Shown: positions 18,353 to 27,260 of the stretch, piece by piece
Layout: the number at the start of each line of letters is the position of its first letter
Numbering within the stretch: the first letter of the stretch is position 1
Source: Siphonobacter sp. BAB-5405
GTDB lineage: Bacteria > Bacteroidota > Bacteroidia > Cytophagales > Spirosomataceae
DNA length: 64,000 nucleotides
Reading direction: 5' to 3'
Assembly: GCF_002872335.1 (NCBI RefSeq)
Contig: NZ_NJAG01000042.1
Location: 55,282-119,281 of the forward strand
Program-made: the position numbers and the translations under genes
Notes under the pieces: generated by a model
Told to the model about the DNA's origin: nothing
The model's input: the letters and a program-made list of their open reading frames with translations, nothing else
Databases searched by the model: none

Positions 18353-19629
18353 ATGGCTTCTTCTATCTCAGATGCAGACCTTTCTGGTTTAGCCGCCTAT
18401 CTGTTTACCCGTCGGGAAGCCATCCTCAACCATTGGCGTAACCAATGCGAACAGGATACTACCCTACTCAATGTTTCTGGCCTGGCCCGCGAAGAATTCA
18501 ACAATATGATTCCGCTCTTATTGACGATTCTTCACCAACGTCTTTTAAAGGAGCCAGAGGGTAATGACCCTATCGAAATTGCCGCCGCTCATGGCCTGCA
18601 TCGCTGGCAAAAAGGCTGACGTTAAAGAATTTACTGGCTGAGATCAATTACCTCTACGCGGGCGTACTTCGGGAGCTTCAATTGTACCGGGAATTTTATC
18701 CGGACAGTAATGCCGACGTACTGATCGCGGGCTATCAGGAAGTGGATCGTCTGAAAACCGAAACCATGCTGGGTAGTGTGCGGGAATACGATCAGCAACA
18801 GCAGATCGCCGCCGCCAGCCGGGCCAATCGCCTCCAGTACACGCTAGATCAGTTGCAGGAAATGACGCGTCTTCGGGGGGATTTACTACGGACTTCCTCG
18901 CATGACCTCAAAAGCAGTTTTGGCGTCGTTCGTAGTGCTGCCATTTTGCTGGATCAAGCCGAAAAACCCGAGGAAGAACGGACTAAGTTACTGCAAATGC
19001 TAAATCGCAATCTAGGCAATATCCACGAGATGTTACAGCAGCTCACGGATTTATCCCGCCTGGAAGCAGGCTATGAGGTACTTGACCTTCAGCGTTTTGA
19101 TGCTTCGCAACTCCTCAACGAGCTTGTTGAAAGTGCCCAGCCGCTGGCGACCGAGAAAGGCCTGATCTTACGGGCGGATGGTCCGCCGGAATTACTGGTT
19201 TCGAACGACTCCGTCAAGATTCACCGCATTGTTCAGAATCTGCTTCTGAATGCTATCAAATACACCCAAACGGGGATCGTTTCCGTTTCCTGGTCCAAAG
19301 AAGGTGACTTCCGATGGTACATCAGTGTGCAGGATAGCGGTCCGGGTTTGTCCGATGGGCTCGCTACTTTGTTTTCCAAACAACTGATGCCCAAGGCAGA
19401 AGAGTCAGGCGTGCTTGAGCGGGATCTTTCGGAGGTCGATGAGGTTCCTAACTTTACGAGTGAAGAGCTCAATCATGCCACTTCCCAAGGCCTGCCCGTT
19501 AGCGAAGGTGTAGGTTTACTGATTGTGAAACGCCTCTGCGAATTACTGGGTGGTATGATGGAGATTGAATCCATTCCCAACGTAGGCACGCTTTTCCGGA
19601 TTCGTCTCCAGCTCGATTATAAATCCTAA
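18353..19629 (+). pseudogene. Sensor histidine kinase with RsbRD-like N-terminus, interrupted by one frameshift
   Basis: The first 88 codons (18353-18619) encode an RsbRD/RsbR-N-like helical domain that ends with GLHRWQKG then stop. The second frame (from about 18614 to 19629) continues RLTLKNLLAEINYLY and then a histidine kinase with SSHDLKSSFGVVRSA (H-box) and ATP-binding N, G1 and G2 boxes (LLLNAIKYT, VQDSGPGL, GVGLLIVKRL). Adding one A to the A5 run at 18609-18613 joins them into a 425-residue kinase. There is no membrane segment, so it would be cytoplasmic. A true mutation, a consensus error and a -1 slip at the A run are all possible; a consensus error is favoured because similar indels recur in this window. 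Confidence 0.8.
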
Positions 19630-19658
19630 GCCCAGTTATGGGCCCTTCCCCTAGCTAT

Positions 19659-19701
19659 CACGCTCCGTTTCCTTTATGCATTCGCCTGGAAACGGAGCGT
19701 G
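19659..19701 (+). terminator. Hairpin after the frameshifted histidine kinase
   Basis: A perfect 14-bp stem (CACGCTCCGTTTCC at 19659-19672 pairs with 19688-19701) encloses a 15-nt loop, 30 bp after the kinase stop codon. No clear T tract follows, so it may act as a weak terminator or 3' stabiliser. Confidence 0.55.
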
Positions 19702-19875
19702 GCGTATGCTTCTCTTTCCGCCCGATTTTTCCCTGTGTCGCTCGATCTGAGGTTTAATGCCGCTGAGCTGGAATGTTTTTTTCTTTGCGTATAGAGTGAT
19801 CGTTAAAAATGGAATTTCATAAGGGCTCCGTCCCCCACGATCTGCCACGTATTCAGTCATCAACCAATCCTCGAT

Positions 19876-20829
19876 ATGAAAGAAAAACTCTCATTCAAAG
19901 GCATCTGGGAGGTTTTGAAAAATGCCTTTTCCGGATTCTCGGACGACAAAGTCACGAAACTTGGGGCGTCCCTCTCCTATTACACGGTGTTTTCCATGGG
20001 GCCGCTCATCATTGTGATCATTTCGCTGTGCGGTATTTTTCTGGGCCGTGAAGCCGTGGAAGGGCAGATTTACGAAACCCTCAACGGATTTCTGGGCAAG
20101 GAATCAGCTCTGCAATTACAGGATATTGTGAAAAAAGCGGCCGTCAGTGGTAAGAGTAATATGGCCGCCGTGATTGGTTTTGGCACGCTGCTGCTGGGGG
20201 CAACGACGGTATTCGCGGAAATTCAGGATTCGATCAATACCATCTGGGGAATCCGGGCGAAGCCGAAGAAAGGCTGGCTGAAAATGATTCAGAATCGTTT
20301 TCTTTCTTTTTCCGTGATTGTGAGTTTAGCTTTTATCCTGCTGGTTTCCCTGGCCGTTACCTCTGTACTCGATGGAATCAGTGGCCGCCTGCAAGCTCGC
20401 TTTTCGGATGTATCCGTTATTGCCTTTTATATTGTTAATCAGCTGATTACCTTCGCCGTTATTTCGATCATCTTTGGTGTGGTATTCAAGGTTTTACCCG
20501 ATGCCAAAATCAAATGGAAGGACGTACGGGCGGGTGCCATGGTAACGGCAGTGTTGTTTATGATCGGGAAATTTGGTATTTCCTTCTATATCGGTCAGAG
20601 CGACGTGGGCGGTACCTACGGAGCCGCTGGATCATTGGTTATTGTGTTGCTTTGGGCCTATTACTCTTCCCTGATTCTGTACTTCGGAGCCGAATTTACG
20701 AAGGCTTACGCCATTAAATATGGTTCAGCCATCCACCCGAGTGAGTATGCTGTAACGATCAAAGAGGTGCAGGTGGAAGCGGGAAGCAAATCCATTCAGC
20801 AAACGGAGAAAGAGAAGGTTGTTTCGTAA
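19876..20829 (+). CDS. YihY/virulence factor BrkB family inner-membrane protein
   Basis: The 317-residue protein matches the YihY (formerly RNase BN) family, with about six membrane helices and the family patterns GASLSYYTVFSMGPLIIV near residue 32 and GTYGAAGSLVIVLLWAYYSS near residue 245. The biochemical role of the family is not settled; some members are linked to transport or export. The charged C-terminal tail (about 280-317) is cytoplasmic. It is a single gene between two hairpins. Confidence 0.9.
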   Translation: MKEKLSFKGIWEVLKNAFSGFSDDKVTKLGASLSYYTVFSMGPLIIVIISLCGIFLGREAVEGQIYETLNGFLGKESALQLQDIVKKAAVSGKSNMAAVIGFGTLLLGATTVFAEIQDSINTIWGIRAKPKKGWLKMIQNRFLSFSVIVSLAFILLVSLAVTSVLDGISGRLQARFSDVSVIAFYIVNQLITFAVISIIFGVVFKVLPDAKIKWKDVRAGAMVTAVLFMIGKFGISFYIGQSDVGGTYGAAGSLVIVLLWAYYSSLILYFGAEFTKAYAIKYGSAIHPSEYAVTIKEVQVEAGSKSIQQTEKEKVVS

Positions 20830-20850
20830 TTATATAATCATCAATATTTT

Positions 20851-20904
20851 CCCAGGGTTGTAACCCTGGGCTACGAAAATGGAACCCCGCTGGGGTTCTT
20901 TTTT
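20851..20904 (+). terminator. Terminator region after the YihY gene
   Basis: Two hairpins stand in tandem. The first is CCCAGGGTT paired with AACCCTGGG (20851-20870). The second is GAACCCC (20882-20888) paired with GGGGTTC (20892-20898) followed by TTTTTT. The second has the full form of a Rho-independent terminator. Confidence 0.85.
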
Positions 20905-20992
20905 GTACTCACCCAACCACCCTCAAACCGTTCAACCATTTTCATACTTTCAAACCCGTTCAAACCTCAAACCCTCTTCAAACCTCCACTCC

Positions 20993-21655
20993 TCAAGCCC
21001 CCGGCGGCTCCTTCAAAGCCAGACTGATGAGTTCAGCCGTATTTTTAACGCCTGCTTTTCGAAGAATACTCGCCCGCTGGTTGGCTACGGTGTTCGGACT
21101 GGTATCGAATCGGCGGGCGATTTCCTGATTACTCAGACCTTCCGTCAAACAACCCAGTACCTGAGCTTCGCGGCTGGTCAGTTTATTCCAGATCGATGGA
21201 TTCGTAGCTACATCTACGCGAGCTTTGGGCTTGGCCAGTACCAGTTGTTTGATAATGACGCTTGAGGCCGAAGGCGGATAGTATAGATCGCCCGCTGCTA
21301 CGGTACGGATGGCCTGAAGAATTTCCTCATCGTCCGTATCTTTCAGCAAGTAACCCGACGCTCCATACTGCACGGCACTGAGAATGTAATCCGGATGATT
21401 GTGCATACTGAAAATCAGCACTTTCACCTGAGGAAACTGCTGAGCCGTCATGCGGCTGACTTCAATGCCCGAAAGTCGCGGCATGGTAATATCCAGCAAT
21501 AACACGTCAGGGTGAAGCTGGGGTAGCAGTTCCAGAGCCTCGTCGCCGTCGGCGGCTTCGCCCACAATTTGCAGGTCCGTTTCGTCTTCCAGTAAGGTAC
21601 GAATACCCTTTCGTACCATCGAGTGATCATCCGCAATCAGAATTCGTATCGCCAT
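20993..21655 (-). CDS. NarL/LuxR-type response regulator
   Basis: The 220-residue regulator has a receiver domain with acidic pocket DD (residues 9-10) and phospho-acceptor Asp55 in LLLDITMP. It ends with a LuxR/NarL helix-turn-helix (LTSREAQVLGCLTEGLSNQEIARRFDTSPNTVANQRASILRK, about 155-200). It starts 10 bp after the histidine kinase stop codon, so the two form a cognate pair. Its position as the last gene of the nirB-nirD-kinase unit makes nitrate or nitrite control of the nearby assimilation genes the likely role. Confidence 0.93.
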   Translation of the reverse strand: MAIRILIADDHSMVRKGIRTLLEDETDLQIVGEAADGDEALELLPQLHPDVLLLDITMPRLSGIEVSRMTAQQFPQVKVLIFSMHNHPDYILSAVQYGASGYLLKDTDDEEILQAIRTVAAGDLYYPPSASSVIIKQLVLAKPKARVDVATNPSIWNKLTSREAQVLGCLTEGLSNQEIARRFDTSPNTVANQRASILRKAGVKNTAELISLALKEPPGA

Positions 21656-21665
21656 CGTTTTTGGT

Positions 21666-23075
21666 TTAGCCTAGCGGCAAATATATTTCAATACAGGTTC
21701 CTTTTCCGGGTACAGAATGCAGTTGAAACGTAGCTTGCAGGAGTTGAGCCCGTGTTTGCATGTTTTCCAGTCCGCTCCCTTCGCGGGCAGGTGTTTCGGC
21801 GATGCCCACGCCATCGTCCTCAATACGCAGGGTTACGGCCTTGGGCTGGTAATGCAAAACTAAGGCAATCTCCCCGGCTTTGGCATGTTTAAGAGCATTG
21901 GTGATAGCTTCCTGAGCAATGCGGTACAGGGCAATTTCCTGAGCCGGTGCCAGTCGCTTTTCCTCGCCCTGCTGTTCAAAACGAATCGTACAACTAGCCG
22001 ATTTTCTGAGCTGATCAGCCAGTAACTGCAAGGAAGCCGCCAATCCGTAATCGCCCAGCAGAGTCGGCATCAGGTTATGCGAAATCTGCCGGGTAGTCTG
22101 GATGATGAGCTGAATGGATTCCACCAGTTCATCGGCCCGCTGCCGTTGCCGCTCTTCGGGAAAGGATACTTTTCGAAATTTAGCCGCCTGCAGGTACAGG
22201 CCCGTCAGCATTTGCCCGATCCCATCGTGCAGTTCGCGGGCGAAGCGGCGGCGTTCCTCCTCCTGCCCTTCCAGCAAAGCCGCCGAGCGGATATGGTCTT
22301 CCGTTCGTTGCAACGCATGTTGTTCATCGCTAAGCCGCAGTACTTCTTCCTGCGTCGTGCGTAACTCTTCGTTCGCTACGGCCAGTTGTTCATTACTCGC
22401 CTGCAGAGCCTCTTCCGACTGCGTCAGTTGACGAATGACCTGCTTAGTATACTGCACCACGGGCCGAAATACGAACAGGCCTTCCAGCAACAGCGTTAGT
22501 AAGGTCGCTAGTGTCAGTATGCTTTCTAGCCGTTCCAGTTCGTTGACACGGGCCGTACTTTCCGCGTCAAACTGGAAAACGAGGGCGTTCATCCGCTGGA
22601 GAAAGACGGGTTCCTGCTTCAGCAATTCCGTCAACGTCTGTCGTTGCTGATCCGGCGTTTGTCCCGGCGTATTTACCCGAACGAAGCTTTGGTACATGGC
22701 CTGAAATACGGGTTCCAGTTGCTGAAACATCCGGTCAATCGTTGGACTCCGGCGTACGGTGTATTCCTTTTCCATGACCAGTACCCCCGCCTTCAGCTGT
22801 TCATGACTCGTTTTCAGGCTTTGCAGCAGTGAGTCATACAATACCGAATCGGCACTGGGCAGGGGGGCTAAACGCAGCAAAGCCAGCTTGGTAAGTCGCT
22901 GGCTAAGCATTCGCTGACGACCGGCTACATTCAGTACCCGGCTGTCGGCATAGTGCGTATGGATGGTTTGACGAATGAACCATAAGCCCCCGATACTCAG
23001 CAGGGCAATGACGTGCAGGGCCAGCAGATAATAACGGGTCAGACGGCGGGCTACCTGCCGGTCGAGTGCATTCAT
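21666..23075 (-). CDS. NarX-like sensor histidine kinase with PilJ/NarX sensing domain
   Basis: The 469-residue kinase has two membrane helices (about 16-35 and 188-208) enclosing a four-helix periplasmic sensor, then a coiled coil (about 215-270), a HisKA_3 dimerisation segment with RRFARELHDGIGQML (phospho-acceptor near His283) and a C-terminal HATPase. The sensor begins with NVAGRQRMLSQRL, which lines up with the nitrate-binding P-box of E. coli NarX, including both arginines. Its start overlaps the nirD stop by 4 bp, so it is probably translationally coupled to nitrite reductase. It should phosphorylate the NarL-type regulator encoded just downstream. Confidence 0.92.
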   Translation of the reverse strand: MNALDRQVARRLTRYYLLALHVIALLSIGGLWFIRQTIHTHYADSRVLNVAGRQRMLSQRLTKLALLRLAPLPSADSVLYDSLLQSLKTSHEQLKAGVLVMEKEYTVRRSPTIDRMFQQLEPVFQAMYQSFVRVNTPGQTPDQQRQTLTELLKQEPVFLQRMNALVFQFDAESTARVNELERLESILTLATLLTLLLEGLFVFRPVVQYTKQVIRQLTQSEEALQASNEQLAVANEELRTTQEEVLRLSDEQHALQRTEDHIRSAALLEGQEEERRRFARELHDGIGQMLTGLYLQAAKFRKVSFPEERQRQRADELVESIQLIIQTTRQISHNLMPTLLGDYGLAASLQLLADQLRKSASCTIRFEQQGEEKRLAPAQEIALYRIAQEAITNALKHAKAGEIALVLHYQPKAVTLRIEDDGVGIAETPAREGSGLENMQTRAQLLQATFQLHSVPGKGTCIEIYLPLG

Positions 23076-23416
23076 ACTTCAATATACACCTGACCGTCGA
23101 TGATTTGAATGGGAAACGTGGAAATCTGGTAGTGTTCGTCGGTCAGACACTGGCCCGTTTGCAGGGAAAACGTCTTTTTATGAAACGGACACGCCACTTT
23201 CGGTTCCTCGCCCTGACTGCCGATCATGCCCCGCGAAAGCACCATCTGCTGCCGGTGGGGACACTGGTTGTCGGTGGCGTACCACTCGTTAGTGCGGGAA
23301 AAATTGAAAATGGCAATCTGCCGACCGTCGATGAGTACGCAGGCTCCGCCGTCGGCGGGAACGTCTTCTACACGGCAGGCCCGGTGCCAGGTGGTTACGG
23401 GAGAAAGTACTTCCAT
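23072..23416 (-). CDS. nirD: Nitrite reductase (NAD(P)H) small subunit, Rieske type
   Basis: The 114-residue protein keeps the Rieske [2Fe-2S] ligands as NQCPH (C-x-H) and ACPFHKKTF (C-x2-H). It is the NirD partner of the large subunit encoded 40 bp upstream. The ATG at 23416 (MEVLSPVTTWHRAC) is chosen over an in-frame upstream start because it gives the family N-terminus and avoids overlap with nirB. The gene overlaps the next kinase gene by 4 bp. Confidence 0.92.
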   Translation of the reverse strand: MEVLSPVTTWHRACRVEDVPADGGACVLIDGRQIAIFNFSRTNEWYATDNQCPHRQQMVLSRGMIGSQGEEPKVACPFHKKTFSLQTGQCLTDEHYQISTFPIQIIDGQVYIEV

Positions 23417-23456
23417 GAGTGAAACGGGATGAACGTATAACAGTGAATACCTGGGT

Positions 23457-25974
23457 TTATTTCCATTCTTTGGCCTGAACCTGCGTCCGTAAGGGGGCAA
23501 ATTCCAGCGTGGGATCTTTCTGTTCCGGAGCGTTTACGAAGTGGGTAAACCGCTTGCGTAATTCGGGGTTCTCCACGACTTCTTTCCATTCGCACTGGTA
23601 CATCTGGATCAATTGCTGCATTTCCGCTTCCAGATCAGCCACGATGCCTAATACGTCGTCCACGACAACGGCTTTGAGGTAACTCATACCGCCTTCCAGC
23701 TTGTTGAGCCAGGTGGCCGTACGCGTCAGCGGATCGGCGGTTTTGATGTAGAACATCAGGAAACGGTCGATCAGCCGGATACACGTTTCTTTATCCACGT
23801 CCGCCGCCAGTAACTGGGCGTGCTGGGGCTTGGAGCCACCGTTGCCGCCCACGTAGAGATTCCAGCCCTTTTCGGTCGCAATGATGCCGAAATCCTTGCT
23901 CTGGGCTTCGGCACATTCCCGAATACAGCCCGAGACGCCCGATTTGAATTTGTGCGGAGCCCGAACGCCTTTGTACCGTTCTTCAAGTTCGATGGCGAAC
24001 GATACCGAGTCCTGTACCCCAAACCGGCACCAGGTCGATCCGACGCAGCTTTTTACCGTACGCAAAGCTTTCCCATAGGCGTGACCACTCTCAAAACCAG
24101 CGGCGATGAGTTCTTCCCAGATGTAGGGTAAATCGCCGACGTGAGCCCCGAATAGATCAATCCGCTGGCCACCCGTAATTTTGGTGTACAGGTTGTATCG
24201 CTTGGCGACCTGACCGATCACAATCAGCTTGTCGGGCGTGATTTCACCGCCAGGAATCCGGGGTACGACTGAGTAACTACCGCCCTTCTGAATATTCGCC
24301 AGGAAACGGTCATTGGAATCCTGAATCACCGCCCGACCCTGTTCGAGTACGTTTTCATTCCACAAACTGGCCAGTACCGAAGCCACCAGGGGCTTACAGG
24401 TTTCGCAGCCGTGGCCCTTTCCGAAGTGATCGAGTACGGAATTGTACGTCTTGAGTTTATTAATCCGGATCAGGTCCAGTAATTCCTGACGGGTATAGTC
24501 GAAGTGTTCACAGATGATGTTTCGCACGTATACCCCCTGCTGTTTCTGTACCGCCTGAATGAGGTCTTTGACCATCGGCGTACAGCCCCCGCAACCCGTA
24601 CAGGCTTTGGTACTCTTTTTCAGGGCATCGACGGAGGTATGTCCGTTTTCGGAAATTTCGTGACAGAGCTGGGCTTTCGTGATGGCTTCGCAGGAACAGA
24701 TCAGGGCATCGTCGGGCAGGCTCATGACGCCGGCACCCGCTTCTTCGCCACCCCGCGAGCCCAGAATCAGGTCTTCCGGATTGGGCGGCAGAACCGTCTG
24801 GTTTTTGCAGGTTTGCAGCAGCATGTTGTATTGCTCGGCTTCGCCAACCAGAATGCCGCCCAGCAGCGTTTTGCCATCCGAACTCACGTTGATGCGTTTG
24901 TAGATGCCTTTGGCTTTGTTTTCGTAGGCAATGGTCTGGCAGTCGGGTTCCTGAGCGAAGGGATTACCGAAGCTGGCCACATCGACGCCAATGAGTTTAA
25001 GCTTGGTGGAAAGATCGTAGGGTTTAAATTCCTTGCTTTCGCCCACCAGCTGAGAAGCCACTACGTCGGCCATTTCGTATCCCGGAGCCACCAGTCCGTA
25101 AATCATCTGATGCACCAGGGCACATTCCCCAATCGCAAAAATGGACGTATCAGAGGTTTGCAGGCAGTTATTCACCAGAATACCGCCCCGGGGGTGCGTT
25201 TCCAGTCCGGCTACTTTCGCCAGCTCGTCGCGGGGACGAATCCCGGCGGAAATGATGAGCATATCCACGTCAAGTACCGAACCATCGGCGAACTGCATGC
25301 CTTCGATGGTTTCCGTTCCCAGCAGGCATTGCGTGGACTTGGACAAATGAATCTGTAAGCCCAGGGATGATAATTTGCGTTGCAGAATGCCCGATCCCGC
25401 TTCATCAATCTGACGCGGCATCAACCGGGGAGCAAATTCGACCACGTGGCTTCCGCCAGACCTAAATCCAGCAGGGCTTTGCGGCTTCCAGACCCAGCAA
25501 ACCGCCGCCGAGTACGGCTCCTTTTTTTGCCTTCCGGGCGTAGGACTGAATCAGGTCCAAATCTTCGAGTGTACGATAGACGAATACACCATCTTTTTCC
25601 ACGCCTTCCAGCGGCGGCACGAAAGCTCCGGAACCCGTTGCCAGCACCAGATAATCGTAGGGAACGACCAGACCGTGGTGCGAGCGAACCTGCTTGCGTT
25701 CCCGGTCAATGTCCACCACCGGATCCGATAAATATAGCTCGATTCCGTTTTCCCGGTACCAGTTCAGTGGTGCCATCGAAAGATCGTCGGCGGTTTTCCC
25801 GGCAAAGTATTCACTTAAGTGGACGCGGTCGTAGGCAACGCGGGACTCTTCCCCAAATACCGTTACCCGAAACGCGGATCCTTTTTTTGCCTTGGCCAGG
25901 AGTTTCTCACAAAACTTGTAGCCGACCATGCCATTGCCAATGACGACTACCCGTACTTCTGTTTGTGGATTCAT
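23457..25974 (-). pseudogene. nirB: Nitrite reductase large subunit NirB, split by two 1-nt deletions
   Basis: Two frames together encode a NirB of about 839 residues, which reduces nitrite to ammonium in the cytoplasm. Codons from 25974 down to about 25480 give the FAD domain (VVVIGNGMVGYKF ... GGGLLGLEAAK). The frame from about 25447 to 23457 gives the rest: NAD(P) site, BFD [2Fe-2S] segment with CSC and CTGCGGC, and the sirohaem/[4Fe-4S] ligands in SCVGSTWCRFG and SGCIRECAEAQ. A third frame bridges them with ALLDLGLAEA. One extra base in the T3 run at 25478-25480 and one in the GG at 25448-25449 restore the standard sequence. All catalytic motifs are intact, so a consensus error is the likeliest explanation. 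Confidence 0.88.
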
Positions 25975-26250
25975 AGTTGTTTTTAACTATTTAACTAGTA
26001 CAAGCCCGTTGTATCTTTGAACATTTCCAAGAAACCACCCCCGTGCTCTCTCTTTTGATACGGTCAAAAATAAATCGTCAAAAACACAAATCCTAATATT
26101 TTCTTTTACAAATAGTTATTTTTAAAACCTATTTTTAATGTTTTTCATTGTTTTTTAAAATTTCACCTCTATTTTTGAACCAACAATCAGCTATAGTTAC
26201 AATTCATTATATATAGTACATAACTGATAGTAACTCAAACGAGCAAAGGC
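25975..26250. promoter_or_regulatory. Divergent promoter region between the two nitrate-assimilation units
   Basis: This 276-bp AT-rich spacer lies between nirB (minus) and the uroporphyrinogen methyltransferase gene (plus), so it must contain both promoters. Long A and T tracts occupy 26080-26175. I could not identify a convincing NarL-type operator or -33/-7 pair by eye. Confidence 0.6.
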
Positions 26251-27006
26251 ATGGAAACACGCATCACCCTGGTAGGAGCTGGTCCCGGAGACGAGGAGTT
26301 AATCACCCTGAAAGGACTACGGGCTCTGGAGCAGGCCGACGTTATATTATATGACGATCTGGCTAATCAGGAACTCCTGCGATACGCTCCTACGGGTGCG
26401 ATGAAGCAATACGTGGGCAAGCGGGTGGGACGGCCTTCCTTTTCGCAGGAAGAAATCAATGCTCTGCTGGTGTCACTGGCGAAACAGTATGGTCACGTGG
26501 TACGTCTGAAGGGGGGCGATTCGTACGTGTTTGGCCGGGGTCATGAGGAATACGTGTACGCCCGCGAGCACGGCATCGACTGTCAGATTATTCCGGGGAT
26601 ATCCAGTTGTATCGCCGTACCCGCCTCACAGCACATTCCGGTAACCCGGCGGGGCGTGAGTGAAAGTTTCTGGGTCATTACCGGAACGACGCGTCACGGC
26701 GAGCTATCGGAGGACCTCAAGCTGGCCGTACAATCTAGGGCTACCGTAGTAGTACTGATGGGTTTGCAGAAAATTCAGGAATTGTGTCAGTTATATATTG
26801 ACCACGGTCGCGGAGAGCTACCCATGGCCGTCATTCAGAACGGAACCCGGCCCGATGAACGCTGCGTGCTGGGTCAGGTCTGGGAAATGCCGGAACGGGT
26901 AGCTGCCCACGGCGTGGGGGCTCCGGCAGTACTGGTGATCGGTGAGGTAGTAACGCTGCATCCGGCCTACATCCGCGAGTGCCTGGCTGCTGTAGCTTGT
27001 GAATAA
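26251..27006 (+). CDS. cobA: Uroporphyrinogen-III C-methyltransferase
   Basis: The 251-residue SAM-dependent enzyme makes precorrin-2, the precursor of the sirohaem needed by NirB. Family motifs are LVGAGPGDEELITLKG at the N-terminus, VVRLKGGDSYVFGRGHEE near residue 85 and PGISSCIAVPASQHIPVTRRG near residue 115. The length is that of the single-domain form rather than CysG. It is the first gene of the plus-strand unit, which fits a supply role for nitrite reductase. Confidence 0.92.
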   Translation: METRITLVGAGPGDEELITLKGLRALEQADVILYDDLANQELLRYAPTGAMKQYVGKRVGRPSFSQEEINALLVSLAKQYGHVVRLKGGDSYVFGRGHEEYVYAREHGIDCQIIPGISSCIAVPASQHIPVTRRGVSESFWVITGTTRHGELSEDLKLAVQSRATVVVLMGLQKIQELCQLYIDHGRGELPMAVIQNGTRPDERCVLGQVWEMPERVAAHGVGAPAVLVIGEVVTLHPAYIRECLAAVACE

Positions 27007-27040
27007 TCAGGTTTTTACAAAATCCAATCCATAAAAAAAG

Positions 27041-27075
27041 AACCGATCCGGTGCGGGGGCACCTTTGGATCGGTT
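27041..27075 (+). terminator. Hairpin after the uroporphyrinogen methyltransferase gene
   Basis: AACCGATCC (27041-27049) pairs with GGATCGGTT (27067-27075), with a further inner pairing of GGTGC with GCACC. It lies 34 bp after the stop codon. It could terminate or attenuate transcription into the porin gene; no long T tract follows. Confidence 0.55.
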
Positions 27076-27260
27076 ACTTGGGGCTTGTTCATGGTTCACA
27101 CAAACGTTTCAAAGGAAATGGAAAAACAGACGTAAAGCAAATCCAGTCTCTCGCTGGCGACGATCTGTCGCCGCCTACCGCTCTTCGTACTGGCCCTGCC
27201 GCAGGTCAGAAGTACTCACGCGTTGCATACCATTCTTCCGGTAGTACGAAATCCTTTCCG

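Noticed and set aside
24504..25358. 284-codon plus-strand frame
   Set aside because: It is antisense to nirB and has no recognisable motif.
26000..26060. FNR/Crp-like site and a Bacteroidota -7 element in the nirB-cobA spacer
   Set aside because: TTGAACATTTCCAA and TATCTTTG resemble such elements, but spacing to a partner element and to a start codon does not fit.
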